24,591 nt of DNA, taken from the NCBI RefSeq assembly GCF_001039355.2, contig NW_019775936.1, forward strand, positions 1 through 24,591. The letters run 5' to 3'. Every line of letters begins with the position of its first letter. Within the stretch, counting starts at the first letter, position 1. The position numbers and the translations under genes were made by a program. The stretch is from Lingula anatina (taxonomy: Eukaryota > Brachiopoda > Lingulata > Lingulida > Lingulidae). The notes under the pieces were generated by a model. That model had not been told where the DNA came from and did no database searches. It was given only the letters and a program-made list of their open reading frames with translations. Below are positions 21,701 through 24,591 of the stretch, one piece after another.

Positions 21701-22490
21701 CTGTATATTGGGATCTGCCCCGTGCTGGAGGAGAAGCTGGACACACTGTGTGGCACCTAGCTCTACAGCCCAGTGTAGTGGTGTACGTCCTCTCTGTGGG
21801 TTTAAAAAATGTGATAATTTTGATGCATAATTAGTTTTTTATTAGCCCTTTTTTTATTTTCATACAGTCCACTGTTTGTAGATAGTGTTTATGACGGGTC
21901 ATAAAGCTTTATAATAATAGTTTTTCTAAGTCCGTAATTATCTATTGTAGGAAGGACAGAGAATATTTTTAAAGTTTGATATAATGTTTTAATAGTAAAG
22001 TTAAAACAGACCACACACCCCAAGCACATTCCCACTCGCATACTTACCCAATCCTGTATATTGGGATCCGCCCCGTGCTGGAGGAGAAGCTGGACACACT
22101 GTGTGGCACCATGCTGTGCAGCCATGTGTAGTGGTGTACAGGCACCTCCTAACTGTTTGTTTGAAATATATGCAGCTTTTTCTTAGCAAAATTATCCTTA
22201 ATTAATACAAAGACATTTATAAGCACACCATATTTATTAATAGAGATAAATTAAATTAATGCATGATTATAAACACTACGTTCCTACAATTGTTTTTGTC
22301 CTATTTATTTTAGGTTCAATAAAGTTTTAGCTAGAGGACGTCAAAAAGTTTCACATTTTAATTAGACACTGAAAGATGAATTCATCACCAGGTCAATTTT
22401 GTTCACATCCAAGGTCCCATCTCTCAGTAGGTTCGTTAACCTCTGCATGTCTCCTTTCTTAGCAGCTTTGAAGAGATCCACTGCAGACAT
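13786..22490 (-). CDS. Ankyrin-repeat and Death-domain protein, 554 aa, 14 exons
   Basis: The model joins, in gene order, 22389-22490, 22048-22152, 21695-21793, 21247-21372, 20872-20979, 20454-20552, 20025-20138, 19695-19799, 19268-19387, 18903-19007, 15473-15571, 14944-15033, 14288-14534 and 13786-13931. The total is 1665 nt with no internal stop. Residues 1-34 form a capping repeat, 35-424 hold ankyrin repeats with TPLH and GADPN motifs, about 428-500 a Death domain, and 507-554 a tail. There is no signal peptide or membrane segment, so it is probably cytoplasmic. Ankyrin arrays bind partner proteins and Death domains assemble signalling complexes; this layout occurs in ANKDD1-type proteins. 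The ATG has a good context (GCCGCCAAGATG). Introns 2-9 are near-repeats of each other and the intron before exon 11 carries a LINE. The weakest points are the three exons with GTGTGT or GTACGT donors and whether a further upstream exon exists. Confidence 0.8.
14061..14131. repeat. (CA)n microsatellite, interrupted
   Basis: Lies inside the intron between exons 13 and 14; CA runs broken by AGAGGCA units. Confidence 0.9.
14288..14534 (-). CDS. Exon 13: Death domain
   Basis: The acceptor TTCATCAG and donor GGCAG|GTAAGTC are both good. The 82 codons start in phase 0 and end in phase 1. The pattern fits a Death domain: an early helix (LLKRAFLKLCDHI), then DDCRMLARYHLGIGDIEI with the LA-x3-LG core, then an EQRFQILSLW stretch, the W being the most conserved Death-domain residue, and a last helix with ML-x2-AL. 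The domain likely mediates homotypic interactions with other Death-domain adaptors; partners cannot be told from sequence. A CARD or DED is less likely because of the QxLxLW motif. Confidence 0.75.
14802..14873. repeat. (AAT)n then (AAAT)n microsatellites
   Basis: AAT repeat 14802-14839 followed by AAAT repeat 14845-14873, in the intron between exons 12 and 13. The long-Leu frame read across it on the minus strand is not a gene. Confidence 0.95.
14944..15033 (-). CDS. Exon 12: divergent last ankyrin repeat
   Basis: Thirty codons, phase 0 at both ends, donor TTCAG|GTATGCC. The text keeps TP-x2-LA-x3-G and a helix (AIAEYLCRV) but lacks the GADPN turn. It is the capping repeat before the Death domain and shares none of the nucleotide uniformity of the upstream exons. 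Confidence 0.7.
15089..15117. repeat. (CTAT)n microsatellite
   Basis: Six to seven tetranucleotide units in the intron between exons 11 and 12. Confidence 0.9.
15473..15571 (-). CDS. Exon 11: ankyrin repeat, 33 aa
   Basis: Acceptor ACCCACAG, donor GATGGG|GTTAGTG, a weaker donor than its siblings. It reads KGCTPLHLAAEHGATQ and ends DPNVSDG. It is separated from exon 10 by the LINE. Confidence 0.85.
15847..17034 (+). pseudogene. LINE endonuclease C-half plus linker
   Basis: A 395-codon open frame begins mid-domain (IIWIRID). It keeps the GDLNAR motif near residues 72-77 of this frame, the SIIDYLL region near residue 180 and the SDHAPI catalytic motif near residue 207, all hallmarks of AP-type LINE endonucleases. 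A lysine-rich linker follows. The frame ends at a TGA just after a shift into the reverse transcriptase frame; the text NPRVFNRQF is typical of the linker before the polymerase. Confidence 0.85.
16967..17677 (+). pseudogene. LINE reverse transcriptase with a deleted core
   Basis: This frame holds the N-terminal fingers (KKLKANKSCAEDCMINE), the FPENWCKG and NYRGIT motifs, and later QGEVMSPLLYSLYVND and YADDTVLL with the catalytic Asp pair. NYRGIT runs directly into GLLQGEVMSP, so the part that carries motif A with its catalytic Asp is missing by deletion. The enzyme is therefore dead. A TGA at 17675-17677 ends the frame and the same frame resumes with KYIGVVLE. Confidence 0.9.
17678..18086 (+). 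pseudogene. LINE thumb and connection region, frameshifted
   Basis: Reads FSYLGLLFNFNGKF in the frame after the TGA, then shifts near 17880 into a second frame with SILNYASEILGFDKAKDI and RMLGVKRSTSN. These are the usual blocks after the YADD palm in such LINEs. Confidence 0.8.
18345..18683 (+). pseudogene. LINE C-terminal Cys-His knuckle
   Basis: About 112 codons ending at TGA. The motif C-x2-C-x8-H-x4-C (CKLCNLNDVEDEFHFILKC) is the C-terminal knuckle found in many APE LINEs. Frame breaks separate it from the previous block at 18086-18344. Confidence 0.8.
18684..18830 (+). repeat. LINE 3' UTR with (ATT)n and ATTGAA tail
   Basis: An (ATT)n run occupies 18687-18722. A block with GATGAGCCGTAGGGCTTAAA precedes the terminal ATTGAA units, which meet the host intron at 18831. 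A short-repeat tail in place of poly-A suggests reverse transcription primed at a repeat end. Confidence 0.8.
18903..19007 (-). CDS. Exon 10: ankyrin repeat, 35 aa (class AY)
   Basis: Acceptor ATCCACAG, donor GATGCG|GTAAGTA. It reads PAGGRTPLHLAAQRGATQ and keeps HKANPN where siblings have HGADPN, so it has diverged at the turn. Two extra codons at the front are typical of this class. Confidence 0.9.
19268..19387 (-). CDS. Exon 9: ankyrin repeat plus 9 extra residues, 40 aa (class BX)
   Basis: Reads LGCTPLYLAAEQGATQ up to NIQ, then CGEKSFLLL before the donor CTACTG|GTGTGTACG. The sequence departs from the A-class exons right after NIQ, so the normal GTAAGT donor is absent and a weaker one is used. 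It may be skipped; skipping would keep the frame. Confidence 0.7.
19695..19799 (-). CDS. Exon 8: ankyrin repeat, 35 aa (class AY)
   Basis: Acceptor ATCCACAG, donor GATTGG|GTAAGTA. Reads SARGRTPLHLAVKQGATE and closes with GADPNIQDW. Confidence 0.9.
20025..20138 (-). CDS. Exon 7: ankyrin repeat, 38 aa (class BX)
   Basis: Reads HGHTPIHVAAEQGGTQ to NIQ, then CEGLSCR before a GTACGT donor. The nine nt around the donor are shortened compared with the other BX exons, so the donor choice (phase 0) is the one that keeps the frame. Confidence 0.65.
20454..20552 (-). CDS. Exon 6: ankyrin repeat, 33 aa (class AX)
   Basis: Acceptor ACCCACAG, donor GATTTG|GTAATTA, one base off the sibling GTAAGT. Reads WRHTPLQDAAEQGATQ, so the conserved His of TPLH is Gln, and the turn is GADYN in place of GADPN. 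Confidence 0.8.
20872..20979 (-). CDS. Exon 5: ankyrin repeat, 36 aa (class AY)
   Basis: Acceptor ATCCACAG, donor ATTTGG|GTAAGTA. Reads GAGRRSPLHWAAQRGATQ and ends NIQDIW with one extra codon. An alternative AG 7 nt inside would break the frame, so the outer acceptor is chosen. Confidence 0.85.
21247..21372 (-). CDS. Exon 4: ankyrin repeat plus 11 extra residues, 42 aa (class BX)
   Basis: Reads EGSKPLHMAARQDATQ to NIQ, then SKSIGRQTLLM before the donor GATG|GTGTGTACG. An inner GTATAG would put the splice out of phase. Repeat consensus is weaker (SKPLH, RQDAT) than in A-class exons. Confidence 0.65.
21695..21793 (-). CDS. Exon 3: ankyrin repeat, 33 aa (class AX)
   Basis: Acceptor CCCACAG, donor GATGGG|GTAAGTA. 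Reads RGRTPLHWAVELGATQ and ends GADPNIQDG. Confidence 0.9.
22048..22152 (-). CDS. Exon 2: ankyrin repeat, 35 aa
   Basis: Acceptor AAACAAACAG, donor GATTGG|GTAAGTA. Reads LGGACTPLHMAAQHGATQ and ends GADPNIQDW. Its upstream intron differs from those of the other repeats, so it sits at the edge of the repeated array. Confidence 0.85.
22389..22490 (-). CDS. Exon 1: start codon and N-terminal capping repeat
   Basis: The ATG at 22488-22490 follows GCCGCCAAG, a good Kozak context. Thirty-four codons read MSAVDLFKAAKKGDMQRL and end LDVNKIDL at a GTGATG donor in phase 0. The pattern LFKAAKKGD is the usual opening of an ankyrin array. The upstream sequence is also open and a TTAAGTCAG acceptor precedes the Kozak region, so a 5' exon is possible. 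Confidence 0.75.
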
Positions 22491-23091
22491 CTTGGCGGCT
22501 GACTTAATTATCCGAAGAACACAAGAAAATTATTTACATAAGAAATAAATTAGAAATCTTATATTTAATTAGATGTACCTATTTAAATATATCGTCTTAT
22601 TGATAGGTAACATACTGCTGCATGTCATGCTTTTGGCCATTTGTTATCTTTTTTTAGCTAGTTCGATAGTTTTGGAAAACAATGTCCCTAAAATAACTAT
22701 TTTTGTGATGTAATAATTCTGTACACCCCTCATAACGCGTATTGATTTCTTGAATAAGCACAGTGTGATTGGCTACCTCTTCATCTTCTGGCAATATGTT
22801 TCACCCCCTACCTATATTCTTACAATCATTTTAATGTCACTTTAAATGTTTTACCTTTACGAACTTCTAAATTATGCTCGGTTGTTCAACAACTCAGTAT
22901 TGTTATTCAGTGCATTGTTAATAGTAGATTTATCAACATGTTGTTGATATTGGATTGAGATGAACTAGATCAATCTCATCCTGGCATTCTTCAGTATGGA
23001 GTGCTATAGCCCACGTTTGCCTTATATAATCTGACAGCATTTTGCATTGGTCGGGTGCAAGGGTATTTGACAATATCTGGGAGAATTTCCA

Positions 23092-23102
23092 GGGGAATCC
23101 CC
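23092..23102. promoter_or_regulatory. kappaB-like palindrome GGGGAATCCCC
   Basis: Fits the Rel/NF-kappaB consensus GGGRNWYYCC. It lies 602 bp upstream of the ATG. Flanks (GGGAGAATTTCC on the left) resemble those of the other copy, so it may be carried by a small repeat. Confidence 0.4.
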
Positions 23103-23830
23103 TTTCCCCACAGTCTATGGGAAGTCCAAAGAGAAAAGAAACAATTGTATGAATAAACGTGTTCAATCTAACGACCTCTTCTCAAATGAGTTTAGAGGTT
23201 TAATATTTGGGGTGAATTTCCAAAATTTGCCGACCATCTCTGGAAATAGTTTCACATTTAAATATCATTACAGCGGATTCTCCACGCTTTTCAGCCGCTG
23301 TACTTAACCAAAACACATTTCTCCCCTCGATATTTAGACTTCCTCATAAATCTCAACATTGGAAGAAACAGATACGGCTTTTCACATCGGAGGACCGTTT
23401 CACACAGCTGAACTGGAGTGACGGAAATAAAATTATACTTAAATATTACACAACAATGCTCCCCGATTTTCTGCGTACGCGAGATGACCTGTAATAAGTC
23501 TCTCATAATACAATTAAGCTGGCCCAATTGCACTGAAAGCACTAAATAGCAAGAAGCACCCCAGAGTTACATCGATCCAGCTAGTACGATCGGTTTTTTA
23601 AGAACGCAGTCTTAGTTTAGATCAATAATTAGTACAGTTCAAACTCTACTTATTCGTTCTCTGCGCATCAAGGACTACATCCAAACACTTGTCTGACTTG
23701 AAAGGGTGTCAGTACTTTTCAGCTCTTGAACCTTGTGATATGTTGTACAGTCAGTGTAAACATTGTACTTATATGTGCCTAATTATATTGGTATTGTGCT
23801 GATCATAGTAGTTCCTGGGGGAGATTTTAA

Positions 23831-23841
23831 GGGGAATCCCC
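23831..23841. promoter_or_regulatory. kappaB-like palindrome GGGGAATCCCC, second copy
   Basis: Same 11 bp as at 23092-23102, 1341 bp upstream of the ATG. Left flank GGGGGAGATTTTAA is similar to the first copy. Confidence 0.4.
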
Positions 23842-23899
23842 CTCCCTCCTGCACAGGTTTTGTGTAGTTCGAAAATAGCTAGAATACGAGACAATTATC

Positions 23900-24490
23900 C
23901 TATGACCGAAACGACTTCTTTAGTCGGTACGTTTCTTGGATGGTAGAATCTAAGGAGGCACAGTAGTGATAGAAAGTATTAAATATGAGTAAAGAACGGC
24001 AGAGGGATAATGATGGGCAAAAAGCCCTCGATCTAAGACGTACAGTGTAGGTGCAAAGTGAAAGTACCTGCTGTACCGGTATCTTAGTCTTTTTTTGGTC
24101 GTTTAAATGTAACCTCACGTTAACGACGGTATTTGTGTGTTAGAAAAGTCATGAATACTAAAATAAAAGAAATGTTTTACATCCAACCCAACAATCCTGG
24201 AGAATAATTAACCTAACTTACCGCAGATACAAATGGCGTCTGGCGCTCTTTGTTGTGGAAATCCCAGGATATTTTTAGTCCTCGGTATTCCCCTGTTTCG
24301 TTGATGACGTTATAATAGTCACAACTAGCACATTCACGGAAGGGTGCGCTATCACACTCGTGTTTATGAAGTTAAACCGTTATGGCAGTAATCTGTGTCC
24401 GTCGAGTGTAACTTCGTATTAATATGCAAACGCATTGTATAGTAAGCTATAGATAATGAAAATCCAAAAGTTTGTTAGATCACCTAGTCT
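23900..24490. repeat. Right copy of the edge duplication
   Basis: Direct-orientation partner of about 1243-1740, located upstream of the ankyrin/Death gene. It keeps the TTCTTTAGTCGGTACGT, GGTCGTTTAAATGTAA, AATAATTAACCTAACTTACC and ATCACCTAGT landmarks. Confidence 0.8.
24222..24313 (-). pseudogene. Degraded copy of the first coding exon
   Basis: Equivalent of 1565-1655 and one base longer. The start is ATA, a 1-nt insertion shifts the frame, and a TAA follows about 12 codons in. The donor CTGCG|GTAAGTT is intact. It could still act as an untranslated 5' exon of the ankyrin/Death gene. Confidence 0.5.
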
Positions 24491-24559
24491 GTGTAGTGGT
24501 GCATGTCATAAGGTAAATAGGATCAGATATTACCGGTAAGAGTCCCTTTGTGTCTGTAG

Positions 24560-24591
24560 GTGTGTGTGTGTGTGTGTGGGGGGGGGGGGGG
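24560..24591. repeat. (GT)n then G run at the window end
   Basis: GT repeat 24560-24578 followed by at least 13 Gs up to the last base. Confidence 0.95.

Larger units (their letters stand above)
22491..24221. other. Upstream region of the ankyrin/Death gene
   Basis: It holds two kappaB-like motifs (listed separately). Open frames at 22933-23166 (minus), 23291-23542 (minus) and 23272-23493 (plus, no start) read somewhat like protein but match nothing and lack clear splice partners. No TATA box was identified. Confidence 0.3.

Noticed and set aside
18903-22152. CRISPR-like array of near-identical units at regular spacing
   Set aside because: The units are about 100-bp exons with splice sites and an ankyrin reading frame, and the spacers are introns.
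22933-23166. 77-codon minus-strand frame upstream of the gene
   Set aside because: It starts at a non-ATG codon and has no family match or splice support; left as unassigned.
24484-24505. GTGTAGTGGTGCATGTC resembles the start of an ankyrin exon
   Set aside because: Only about 17 nt match and no repeat frame follows.

Overview
The window looks like an AT-rich invertebrate nuclear genome. Reasons: GT-AG introns, one gene split into many small phase-0 exons, a decayed LINE, foldback and TIR elements, and many microsatellites. A marine animal such as a mollusc is my guess from general feel; no single marker proves it. Nothing bacterial (operons, ribosome binding sites, CRISPR) is present.

The right half (13786-22490, minus strand) holds the one gene I can assemble. 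Fourteen exons join into an open frame of 555 codons including the stop: 11 ankyrin-type exons after a start exon, then a Death-domain exon and a 48-residue tail. All splice junctions up to the Death-domain exon are phase 0, and total coding length is 1665 nt, so the model closes without adjustment. The layout resembles ankyrin-repeat/Death-domain proteins of the ANKDD1 type; orthology is not shown. Exons and introns form a higher-order repeat of about 1.24 kb with three exon classes. A dead APE-type LINE sits in the intron between the tenth and eleventh exons, in the opposite orientation. Two identical 11-bp kappaB-like palindromes lie 0.6 and 1.3 kb upstream of the start.

Both edges of the window carry diverged copies of one segment (about 1243-1740 and 23900-24490). 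Each contains a first-exon-like stretch with a conserved GTAAGT donor on the minus strand. The left copy is open from an ATG; the right copy, just upstream of the ankyrin/Death gene, has lost the ATG and gained a frameshift and stop. This suggests a tandemly duplicated gene family whose next member would lie left of the window.

The left half (1-13480) is mostly non-genic. It has a decayed unknown ORF (196-768), a TIR element of 1286 bp (5010-6295), a pair of duplicated blocks (4395-4745 and 6820-7215) that each carry a possible terminal exon resembling half a MYND zinc finger, a two-unit tandem duplication (8294-8684), a CpG-rich patch (10960-11200) and a 218-bp near-perfect foldback element (11664-11881).
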